Source: Phycisphaeraceae bacterium (GTDB lineage Bacteria > Planctomycetota > Phycisphaerae > Phycisphaerales > Phycisphaeraceae). Taken from it: a DNA stretch of 40,892 nucleotides. Position 1 is the first letter of the stretch, and each line of letters opens with the position of its first letter. The notes below the pieces were generated by a model. That model made no database searches. It was given only the letters and a program-made list of their open reading frames with translations, and was not told the origin of the DNA. Where the stretch lies: the NCBI GenBank assembly GCA_020850375.1, contig JADZET010000281.1, positions 1-40,892 on the forward strand. Reading direction: 5' to 3'. This document shows, one piece after another, positions 34,235 to 40,892 of the stretch. Made by a program: the position numbers and the translations under genes.

Positions 34235-35596
34235 TCACTTGCCCCGGCGAGTGCGGAAGCGCGAGCCGAGCGTCCGCTGCGGCACGTTCTTGGGGATCAC
34301 GCCGTTGGGGAACATCCGCCGGCGCTCCTCTTCGGACAACTCGTCGAAACCGCCGGTCGCCGTCGGCGCCGTCACGCGGGCGGTCATCGACTTCTGGGGA
34401 TCGGGACGGATCGCGTCCTTGGCCCGCCGAGCCCGGATGTCATCGGGCACGGGGCCGGGGGTGAAGCCCTCGTAGTCGAACTTCTCCATCAGCACGCCCG
34501 TGAGCTTCTCGATCTCGGTCAGCAGGTGGCCGTCCTCCGGCGTGGCGAAGGCCCAGGCCACGCCCCTCCGCCCTGCTCGCGCCGTGCGGCCGATGCGATG
34601 GACGTAGATCTCCGGGTCCTCGGGCAGGTCGTAGTTGACCACGTGCGAGATGTGCTCGACGTCCAGCCCGCGGGCGGCGAGGTCCGAGGCGATCAGCACG
34701 TCGACGTGGCCCTTGCGCATGGACGACATGACCTTGTTCCGCTTGCTCTGGGCCAGGTCGCCGTGGATCTCGCGGGCCTCGACGCCGTGGGCCTTGAGGT
34801 AGCGGGTCACGCCGCTGACGGTGGCCTTGGTCCGGCAGAAGACCAGCACGGTGTCGGGCTGCTCCTTCTTGAGCAGGTGCAGCAGCAGCGCCTTCTTGTC
34901 CCACGGCTCGACCGAGAGCACCTGCTGGTCCACGAGCGACACCGTCAGCGAGCCCGAGATGGTGACGATCTTCTCGGCGTCGGGCTTCATGAACGAACGG
35001 GCCAGTCGCTCGATTTCCCCGCTGATGGTGGCTGAAACAAAGACGGTCTGGTGCTCGCCGTGGACGAGCTTGAGGATCTTGCGGATGTCGTCGCGGAAGC
35101 CGATGTCGAGCATGCGGTCGACCTCGTCGAGGACGACGAACTTGACGTTATCGAAGCTGATCTGCCGCCGGCCCTGGAGGTCCATCACCCTTCCGGGGGT
35201 GCCGACCATGATGTGGCCGCCCTGGCGGACGGACTTGATCTGGTCATTCATCGACTCGCCGCCGATGATGCAGGTGGTGCGGATGGGGGTGTGCTTGCCG
35301 AGCTCCTCGAGCTCGGCCGCCACCTGAACGGCCAGCTCGCGCGTGGGGACGAGGATCAGGGCCTGCATGGGCACGTCCTTGTCGGACATGTGCAGGATGG
35401 GCAGGCCGAAGGCGGCGGTTTTTCCCGTGCCGGTCTTGGCCTGGCCGATGATGTCCTTGCCCGACAGCACGGCCGGGATGAGTTGGGCCTGGATGGTCGT
35501 CGGGTGCTTGAAGCCCGCCTCGTCCACCCCCTTGAGCACGCTCGAACGCAGGCCCAACTGGTCAAACGTCACTGACGTGTCGAAGATCTCGCTCAT
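34235..35596 (-). CDS. DEAD-box ATP-dependent RNA helicase (DEVD variant)
   Basis: A 453-residue RNA helicase. The motifs in order are TTIQAQLIPAVLSG (Q motif), AKTGTGKT (I), PTRELAVQ (Ia), TPGRVMDL (Ib), VLDEVD (II, with Val for the usual Ala), SATISG (III), VLVFCRTKATV (IV), IASDLAARGLDVEHISHV (V) and YVHRIGRTARAGR (VI). The short C-terminal extension is basic (SRFRTRRGK). It probably acts in RNA folding or decay. ATG 35596 matches the family start; no clear Shine-Dalgarno is seen. It is divergent from alr. Confidence 0.95.
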   Translation of the reverse strand: MSEIFDTSVTFDQLGLRSSVLKGVDEAGFKHPTTIQAQLIPAVLSGKDIIGQAKTGTGKTAAFGLPILHMSDKDVPMQALILVPTRELAVQVAAELEELGKHTPIRTTCIIGGESMNDQIKSVRQGGHIMVGTPGRVMDLQGRRQISFDNVKFVVLDEVDRMLDIGFRDDIRKILKLVHGEHQTVFVSATISGEIERLARSFMKPDAEKIVTISGSLTVSLVDQQVLSVEPWDKKALLLHLLKKEQPDTVLVFCRTKATVSGVTRYLKAHGVEAREIHGDLAQSKRNKVMSSMRKGHVDVLIASDLAARGLDVEHISHVVNYDLPEDPEIYVHRIGRTARAGRRGVAWAFATPEDGHLLTEIEKLTGVLMEKFDYEGFTPGPVPDDIRARRAKDAIRPDPQKSMTARVTAPTATGGFDELSEEERRRMFPNGVIPKNVPQRTLGSRFRTRRGK

Positions 35597-35773
35597 GGTC
35601 TGTCTACAACCGCCTCGAACCCCCAAACACCGACGCGCCGCCAGTCCGCACCACGCGGACATTTGCCGTCCTTCGGGGGACAGCCTCCCGCGGCCAACGA
35701 TCGAATAACCGCCCGGATTGAATTATTCTAACGCCATCACCCTCCTCCCACCACCGAACACCCCCGTGACGCC

Positions 35774-36931
35774 ATGACCTCGCCAAGCCGGCTCGAAATC
35801 ACCCTCTCCGACCTGACCCGCAATGTCCGCTGGTGGAAATCCATCCTGGAGCCCGGGTGCCTGTTCGGGGCGGTGGTCAAGGCCAACGCCTACGGGCTGG
35901 GCGCGGCGAAGATCTCCGAGTGTCTGCTGGGCGCCGGTGCGGATTGTCTGCTGGTCTACAGCCTGGAGGAAGCGGTGGAGCTGCTCCGGGCCGGGCTGAC
36001 CGCCCGAACGCTCGTCTTCATGCCCACCGACGACCCGTTGGCCGACGCGGACGCCCGCAGCGCCGTCGCGGCTGGTCGCCTCCAATTCTCGGCCGACAGC
36101 CCGGCGCAGATCGAACAACTCCGCCGGGCCGCCCGGACACTGGGCAAGCCCATCGACGTCCACCTGCACCTGGACACGGGCATGTCCCGCGCCGGCCTGA
36201 GTCCCGAGGAGTTTCGCCAGGCCATCGAAACGATGATCGCGCCAGACCCGTTGCTGACCCTCAGTGGCGTCTATTCCCACCTGGCGACCGCCAACGATGA
36301 CCTGGACTTCGCCCGCGAGCAGGACCGCCGGCTTGCCGATGCGCTCGCCCCTTACCGTCAGAAGCTTCCGAAGGACTTGCTGGTCCACATCGGCAGCACC
36401 TTCGTCGCCTGCCGCGACCGGCGGTTCCACAAGAGCCTGGCCCGCATCGGCCTGGGCCTCTACGGCTACGGCCCCGCCGCCGTGCCCGGCCCGCACCTCG
36501 CCCCGCCCGCCGAGCTGCGGCACGTCGTCCGCTGGGTCAGCTCCATCGTCCACGTCCAGACCTACGCGCCCGGCGCGACGGCCGGCTACGACCGCACCTA
36601 CCGCATCGATCAACCGACGCGCCTGGGGATCGTCCCGGTCGGCTACGGCCTGGGCTATCCCACCGCACTGGGCAACAAGTCCTCGATTCGCATCCTCGAC
36701 GCCATGGGCCAGCCGATCGGCCACGCGCCGCTGCGCGGCAAGGTCAACATGGACCAGGTGATCATCGACCTGACGGGCCTGCCCGGCGCCGGGGTGGGCG
36801 CGACGGTGGAGCTGATCTCGGCTGATCCCGCCTCGGAGTGTGCCCTGCCGCGCCTGGCCAAGCTCGTGGGCACGCACTGCTACGAGATGCTCTGCCGGGT
36901 GAGCACGCGCGTGCCGCGCGTCTACGTCTGA
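35774..36931 (+). CDS. alr: Alanine racemase
   Basis: A 385-residue PLP enzyme that makes D-alanine for peptidoglycan. AVVKANAYGLG carries the PLP lysine K36. VHLHLDTGMSRAGL, GVYSHLATAN, RIGLGLYGYGP and the C-terminal ATAGYDRTYRI with the catalytic Tyr follow, then PVGYGLGYPTAL and the MDQVIIDLTG segment. It supports the presence of a normal peptidoglycan wall. The ATG at 35774 fits the family; no Shine-Dalgarno or near -10 box is seen. Confidence 0.94.
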   Translation: MTSPSRLEITLSDLTRNVRWWKSILEPGCLFGAVVKANAYGLGAAKISECLLGAGADCLLVYSLEEAVELLRAGLTARTLVFMPTDDPLADADARSAVAAGRLQFSADSPAQIEQLRRAARTLGKPIDVHLHLDTGMSRAGLSPEEFRQAIETMIAPDPLLTLSGVYSHLATANDDLDFAREQDRRLADALAPYRQKLPKDLLVHIGSTFVACRDRRFHKSLARIGLGLYGYGPAAVPGPHLAPPAELRHVVRWVSSIVHVQTYAPGATAGYDRTYRIDQPTRLGIVPVGYGLGYPTALGNKSSIRILDAMGQPIGHAPLRGKVNMDQVIIDLTGLPGAGVGATVELISADPASECALPRLAKLVGTHCYEMLCRVSTRVPRVYV

Positions 36932-36952
36932 CCCACGGCGATTCGCCTCATT

Positions 36953-36980
36953 AAAAAACCTACGCCCTTTCGGACGTGGG
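36953..36980 (-). terminator. Terminator of the alkaline phosphatase gene
   Basis: CCTACG (36959-36964) pairs with CGTGGG (36975-36980), with one G-U pair, and CC/GG inside it. On the minus strand the stem is followed by TTTTTT. It lies between two convergent genes (alr and the phosphatase). Confidence 0.72.
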
Positions 36981-37010
36981 TGTTGATGATCGACGTCCTA
37001 GCTTCCTCGT

Positions 37011-38426
37011 CTATTGCTCAGCGCCCGCAGGTTCGGGCTGGGGAGGCTGGGTGCACGGGCAGGACCACGCGACACTCTCCATCGCGGCCTTGGCGACGTT
37101 GAATACGTCGGTGTTGTCACCGTAGGCCGGGCCCCAGCCGGGATGCGACTGAGCCAAGCCCGGATCCTGCTTGGTCGCCAGCTCCAGGAACTTTTCCGCG
37201 CCGGCGCCATGGGCCCAGAGGCGCACGAGCTCATTGGTGTGGTTGCCCGTGTGGAACCGCGCCCCGGGGAGCTGGCCCTTGCCGTGGTTGACGATCGGCT
37301 GCATGAACTGCTTGTCCGATTCCGGGCCCAGGAGCAGGCCGTTGCCGTGGTCGGTGGTGATGATGACCAGGTTCTCGTCCCAGCCGCCGTGGGATTCGAC
37401 CCACTGGACAACGGCCTCGACGGCGTCGTAGAAGTCCGACAGCTCGTGGACGAGCATCTTCAGATCGTTGGAGTGAGCGCCCCAGTCGGGCGCGCCGCCC
37501 TCGACCATCAGGAAGAATCCCTTGGGGTTCTGGCTAAGAACATTCAGCGCGCCCTGGGCCATCACGGCCAGGCTCGGGGTGTCGCGTTGGTCGTCGGGCA
37601 GGTCGTGCGTGGTGGCGATCTTGCTCGGCGCCATCGGCACGCCCAAGACGCGGGCCGGGGGGGTCTTCGTCGTCGCCAGGTCCTCGAAGTCCTTGCGGGA
37701 CTCGAGGAGCGTCCAGGAGGTCTTGCCGCCCTTGAGCAGCTTCCACGTCGCCTGCCCGCCGACGTAGCGGTAATCCGGTGTCTTGCCGGCGGCCTCGGCC
37801 GCTTCGACCATGGGGTTGCCCGCGCCCATGACGACGGTGAGCTTGCTCCTGACCATCTGCTGGGCGATCTGGGTGTAACTATCTCGCTGGAGCACGTGGG
37901 CCGAGAAGCCCGCCGGGGTCGCGTGCGCCAGCGGCACGGAGGTGACCACGCCGGCCGACTTGCCCAGCTCGATCGCCACCTCGCAGAGGTTCTTGACCGG
38001 CTGGCCGTCGTTGTCCACGCCGATCGCGGCGTTGTAGGTCTTGACGCCGGCGCCCATCGCGGTCGCGGCCGCGGCCGAGTCGGTCGGGCTCTGTTTGAGG
38101 TAGGCGTAGCCGGCGAAGAGGTCCTCGCCCTCGATCGGCGTGCCGTCCCACTCCTTGGCCGGGTCATAGCCGCCATTGGGAGCTGAGCCCTTGCCGCCGT
38201 CGGTCAGGGGATAGGTCGTCACCGGCAGCTTGACCGCAAACGCGTCGGTCGGCGCGTGCCCGAGCTCGCCGTCGCGGTAGTACGCCCCGGCGTCCCAGGA
38301 CTGCCAACCCGTGCCGTCGCTGATCATCACGATGACGTTCTTGGCCTTGCCCGCGGCCCACGATGTCGAGGCCCACATCAGCCCCGCCGCCACAATCGAC
38401 ACAACCTGCCAACGACTCTTGAGCAT
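37011..38426 (-). CDS. Secreted alkaline phosphatase (PhoA superfamily)
   Basis: A 471-residue exported phosphomonoesterase. The signal peptide is VVSIVAAGLMWASTSWA, cut near residue 24. VIVMISDGTGW binds metal, SPTDSAAAATAMGAG carries the nucleophilic serine, and DHGNG with FHTGNHTNE gives the zinc-binding histidines. GGAPDWGAHSND replaces the E. coli ASIDKQDHAAN segment. It should release phosphate in the periplasm, in line with the OprP-like porin elsewhere in the window. AGGAG before ATG 38426 fixes the start. It is divergent from the caspase-like lipoprotein gene. Confidence 0.91.
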   Translation of the reverse strand: MLKSRWQVVSIVAAGLMWASTSWAAGKAKNVIVMISDGTGWQSWDAGAYYRDGELGHAPTDAFAVKLPVTTYPLTDGGKGSAPNGGYDPAKEWDGTPIEGEDLFAGYAYLKQSPTDSAAAATAMGAGVKTYNAAIGVDNDGQPVKNLCEVAIELGKSAGVVTSVPLAHATPAGFSAHVLQRDSYTQIAQQMVRSKLTVVMGAGNPMVEAAEAAGKTPDYRYVGGQATWKLLKGGKTSWTLLESRKDFEDLATTKTPPARVLGVPMAPSKIATTHDLPDDQRDTPSLAVMAQGALNVLSQNPKGFFLMVEGGAPDWGAHSNDLKMLVHELSDFYDAVEAVVQWVESHGGWDENLVIITTDHGNGLLLGPESDKQFMQPIVNHGKGQLPGARFHTGNHTNELVRLWAHGAGAEKFLELATKQDPGLAQSHPGWGPAYGDNTDVFNVAKAAMESVAWSCPCTQPPQPEPAGAEQ

Positions 38427-38596
38427 GTCAGATCTCCTCAGATGGGGACCCATTATGTTAGCGAGATGGGCCGGTCCTTGTTCGCACGTCGGTTCGGCTT
38501 CCCTGGTGGGAAATCGTGCATCCTGGACGGAACAATCATTGACTTTCATCCTCCCGCGCAGAACAATCGCCCTGACCCACCGTCAAGGAGACTCGC

Positions 38597-39688
38597 ATGG
38601 CGCCTCACCTCCTTTCGCCCAGGCCGTGGCAGACAGCCCTTCTGCTGCTCCTGTTCATCGCAGGCTGCCGGCACGCTTCCCTGGTGGTTACTCGCGATGG
38701 CCAACCCACCCTGCGTCCGATGAGCCGCCAGGAGCAGTCCGGCGACCTGGCCTACGCCGCGCCATTCCCCCGCTACGCCGCCGCGCCCACCGACGGCAAG
38801 GGGCGCGTCTTCCTCGTCGCCCTGGGCTCGAACATCGCTAACTTCGCTCAGGAGATCGTCAACCAGCGCCAGGCCTGGCTGGACGCCGGCTTCGAGCCCA
38901 AGGAAGTGATCTGCTACTACGTCAAGCCCGACAAGGGCGACTATCTCAGCGACCGTGCGCAATTCGACGCGCTCAGCCTGCAACTCGCATGTTTCTACAT
39001 CGCCGCGCCGAGTCTGATCAAGCGGCATCTACTCGAGGCCGCTGAGCAGAAGCCGCGGGCCGTCTACCTCTACTTTACCAGCCACGGCAGCTACCCCCAC
39101 TCCGTGCGCATGCCGCCGAGCATGCGCACGTCCCCCGAAAAGGCCTTTCTTATTGACCAGCACCCCGGCTTCGACGACCACCGGCTCGCCACCGACGCCA
39201 CGGAGGCCGGCACGGTCGACATGCTCATGAAGCTCCACGCCGAGAAGGCCGGCGCGGACCCGGCCGACTTGTTCCTGACACCGGCCGTGCTGCGTCAGTG
39301 GTTGCTGGCGTTTCCCGACTCGACGAAGAAGGTCGCCGTGCTCCAGGGCTGCTACAGCGGCGGGTTCGTCCACCGCGACCCGGACTTCCCCACCGCGGAC
39401 ATGACCACGCTCGAGGGCGTGCCCAATCTCATCGCCATCACGGCCTCGCGCCACGATCGGCCGAGCTTCGGCTGCGGGCCCGGCCAGGATCAGACCGTCT
39501 TCGGCGAGCTCTGGAACAAGGAGCTCGCCGCCAGCCTGTCCAACGGCCTCGAGGTGGATTGGGCCTCGCTCTACCAGGCCGTCCGCAAGGCCGTCAACGA
39601 CGCCGAGATCGAACGCGACATGCCCGTGATGTACCGCTCCTGGCCGATGATGCTGACGACACCGGCGGCCACACAGCCGTCGAAGTGA
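38597..39688 (+). CDS. Lipoprotein with a caspase-like (clan CD, C13-type) peptidase domain
   Basis: A 363-residue protein with a lipoprotein signal (LLLLLFIAGC; Cys24 would be lipidated). The hydrophobic strand before YLYFTSHGSYPH puts the catalytic His at 163, and KKVAVLQGCYSGGF puts the catalytic Cys at 252; the order His then Cys after beta strands is that of clan CD peptidases such as legumain, caspases and gingipains. LIAITASRHDRPSFGCG follows as the next core strand. It is probably anchored in the envelope as a peptidase of unknown target. GGAG in AAGGAGACTCGC precedes the ATG. Confidence 0.78.
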   Translation: MAPHLLSPRPWQTALLLLLFIAGCRHASLVVTRDGQPTLRPMSRQEQSGDLAYAAPFPRYAAAPTDGKGRVFLVALGSNIANFAQEIVNQRQAWLDAGFEPKEVICYYVKPDKGDYLSDRAQFDALSLQLACFYIAAPSLIKRHLLEAAEQKPRAVYLYFTSHGSYPHSVRMPPSMRTSPEKAFLIDQHPGFDDHRLATDATEAGTVDMLMKLHAEKAGADPADLFLTPAVLRQWLLAFPDSTKKVAVLQGCYSGGFVHRDPDFPTADMTTLEGVPNLIAITASRHDRPSFGCGPGQDQTVFGELWNKELAASLSNGLEVDWASLYQAVRKAVNDAEIERDMPVMYRSWPMMLTTPAATQPSK

Positions 39689-39725
39689 AGGGGAGGCCAT
39701 CGTCTGCGCGGGTCTGAACCCCTGA

Positions 39726-40751
39726 TCAGCCCGCGTGGATCTCGAGCACTTCCAGCACGGCCTGAAGGTGCCTGGGGTCGCCGTCGGACGCCAGCACGGC
39801 CGGGGTGGTGACGGCCAATAGCCCGCGTCGCACGTCGGCCAGTTGCGCCCAGTCGGGATCGACGGGTAGGCCGAGGTCTTTTCGCTGGTGGGCGACGAGC
39901 CGGCAGAGCTTGCGGCCGGCGAGGCGTTCTTTCTGGGCCCAGTAGAGGTGCTCGAAGTAGACGGCGTCCTCGACCCAATGTCCCGGGCGCGTCTCGGCGA
40001 AGTCCAGCAGCACGGCCGGGCCGGCGGGGGCGGGGTCGCGGGTCATGGCGTTGCGCAGGTGCAGGTCCCCGTGCACCCAGCCGTCGATCGGCCGCTCCTC
40101 CCAGATCTTGGACCACTGCTTGAACTTCTTGTGGACCTTCTTGAGGGCCTTGTTCCACTGCTGCTCGTTGGGCAGGCTGTGCAGGCCGACGTTCTTGCGG
40201 GCCTTGTCGTAGGCGGCCTCCCAATCAACGCGTTTGGGCGCGCCCTCGAGCGGATAGACCGAGGAGGCGTGATAGAACTGGCTGATGGCGTGGACGAGCA
40301 GGTCGAACTCCTTGCCCGCCCAGCTCGTGCCCAGCGGGCCGTGGGGCAGGCGCTCCATGACCACCCAGGCGAAGTCGTACCCCCCGAGCGTGTCGCCGCC
40401 CTGGATGAGTTGCGGCGCGACGTGGCCGTGCGGCTGGAGACGGCGGAGCCAGGTCAGCTCGCGCGGCGGGACGGGGAGCTTGACGACGACCGAGGCGTCC
40501 GTGCCGTCATCGTGGCGATAGCGGGCGTAGCCGGTCATGGCCCCGCCGCGCTGCCAGTCGGTGCGGAACCAGTGCAGGTCGTGCAGCCGGCCGTGGCAGG
40601 CCTGCTCGAGCACGGGGGCCAATGCCGCGCCCAGGGGCCGGTCGGCCGGGCCCTCGGTCTGGATCGGGAAACGGTAGGGGTGGGTATCGTCCGCCCCCGC
40701 CAGGCCAGGCCGCGGGGGCAGATGCTGATCTTGACTGGACCTCTGCGTCAT
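39726..40751 (-). CDS. Aminoglycoside phosphotransferase (APH)-fold kinase-like protein
   Basis: A 341-residue kinase-like protein. GWVHGDLHLRNAM is the catalytic loop (Asp base, metal-binding Asn) and VLLDFAETRPGHWVEDAVYF holds the metal-binding Asp. VVVKLPVPPRELTWLRRL may supply the N-lobe lysine, and WVVMERLPHGPLG the hinge. The substrate is unknown; similar proteins phosphorylate small metabolites or antibiotics. ATG 40751 is the first in-frame ATG; a TTG at 40841 falls inside a promoter-like sequence and is rejected. It is convergent with the caspase-like gene. Confidence 0.85.
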   Translation of the reverse strand: MTQRSSQDQHLPPRPGLAGADDTHPYRFPIQTEGPADRPLGAALAPVLEQACHGRLHDLHWFRTDWQRGGAMTGYARYRHDDGTDASVVVKLPVPPRELTWLRRLQPHGHVAPQLIQGGDTLGGYDFAWVVMERLPHGPLGTSWAGKEFDLLVHAISQFYHASSVYPLEGAPKRVDWEAAYDKARKNVGLHSLPNEQQWNKALKKVHKKFKQWSKIWEERPIDGWVHGDLHLRNAMTRDPAPAGPAVLLDFAETRPGHWVEDAVYFEHLYWAQKERLAGRKLCRLVAHQRKDLGLPVDPDWAQLADVRRGLLAVTTPAVLASDGDPRHLQAVLEVLEIHAG

Positions 40752-40812
40752 TCGCGGTTCTCGAAGGGCCGCGCCAGCTTCAGCCAGACAGGACGCCCGA
40801 AGAACACCTACA

Positions 40813-40841
40813 ACCCTAGCCTTGAAATCGGACCGATGCAA
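40813..40841 (-). promoter_or_regulatory. Possible promoter of the second APH-like gene
   Basis: TTGCAT (40836-40841), a 17-base spacer and TAGGGT (40813-40818) on the minus strand would give a leader of about 55 bases. The -10 box is imperfect. Confidence 0.32.
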
Positions 40842-40892
40842 GGGCGAATTGAGGGCGGATCACACGTCCGGCATGATCCCTGTTCGGCCTTC

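Overview
The window looks like chromosomal DNA of a Gram-negative member of the Planctomycetota, most likely class Phycisphaerae. The evidence is the high G+C content, three exosortase-sorted (PEP-CTERM) secreted proteins, dockerin-type repeats, a DUF1559-type pseudopilin with an H-X9-DG motif, and outer-membrane genes (Kdo transferase, OprP-like porin, TonB/ExbD). No phage, insertion sequence or CRISPR array was seen.

Layout. 1-4.0 kb: metG (5' end only), waaA, proB and a TPR protein with a histone-H1-like tail. 4.0-7.5 kb: a small unknown gene, a DUF1328 membrane protein, a secreted PRC-barrel protein and an orphan OmpR-type regulator. 7.5-10.6 kb: heparinase II/III-like lyase and a PEP-CTERM SGNH hydrolase. 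10.8-14.3 kb: tRNA-Gly(GCC), then a cobalamin riboswitch heading a three-gene unit: a dockerin-containing PEP-CTERM surface protein, a DUF4465 PEP-CTERM protein and a pseudopilin. 14.3-19.1 kb: kinase-like/GNAT pair, trxB, ruvA, porin. 19.1-23.5 kb: assimilatory sulfite reductase, divergent ArsR-type regulator, miaA, a GlcG/HbpS-like protein and a zinc-ribbon protein. 23.5-27.5 kb: TonB-like/ExbD pair, URO-D-family methyltransferase-like protein, citrate synthase. 27.7-33.8 kb: ATP synthase operon transcribed leftward as atpG-atpZ-atpI-atpB-atpE-atpF-atpH-atpA, without atpD and atpC. 33.9-40.9 kb: candidate small RNA, DEAD-box helicase, alanine racemase, alkaline phosphatase, a caspase-like (clan CD) lipoprotein and a second kinase-like protein.

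The most interesting system is the vitamin-B12-controlled surface cluster at 11.1-14.3 kb. A riboswitch with all core boxes, a plausible promoter and a possible terminator precedes two surface-targeted proteins that resemble B12-associated surface proteins of Bacteroidetes, but here they carry PEP-CTERM sorting tails. The second broad signal is that eight genes (metG, waaA, trxB, ruvA, arsR-like, miaA, exbD, atpG) have a -10-like hexamer 6-10 bases before the ATG and no Shine-Dalgarno sequence, which suggests leaderless mRNAs. Other genes in the window have clear Shine-Dalgarno sequences. All calls come from reading the sequence; no database search or folding program was run.
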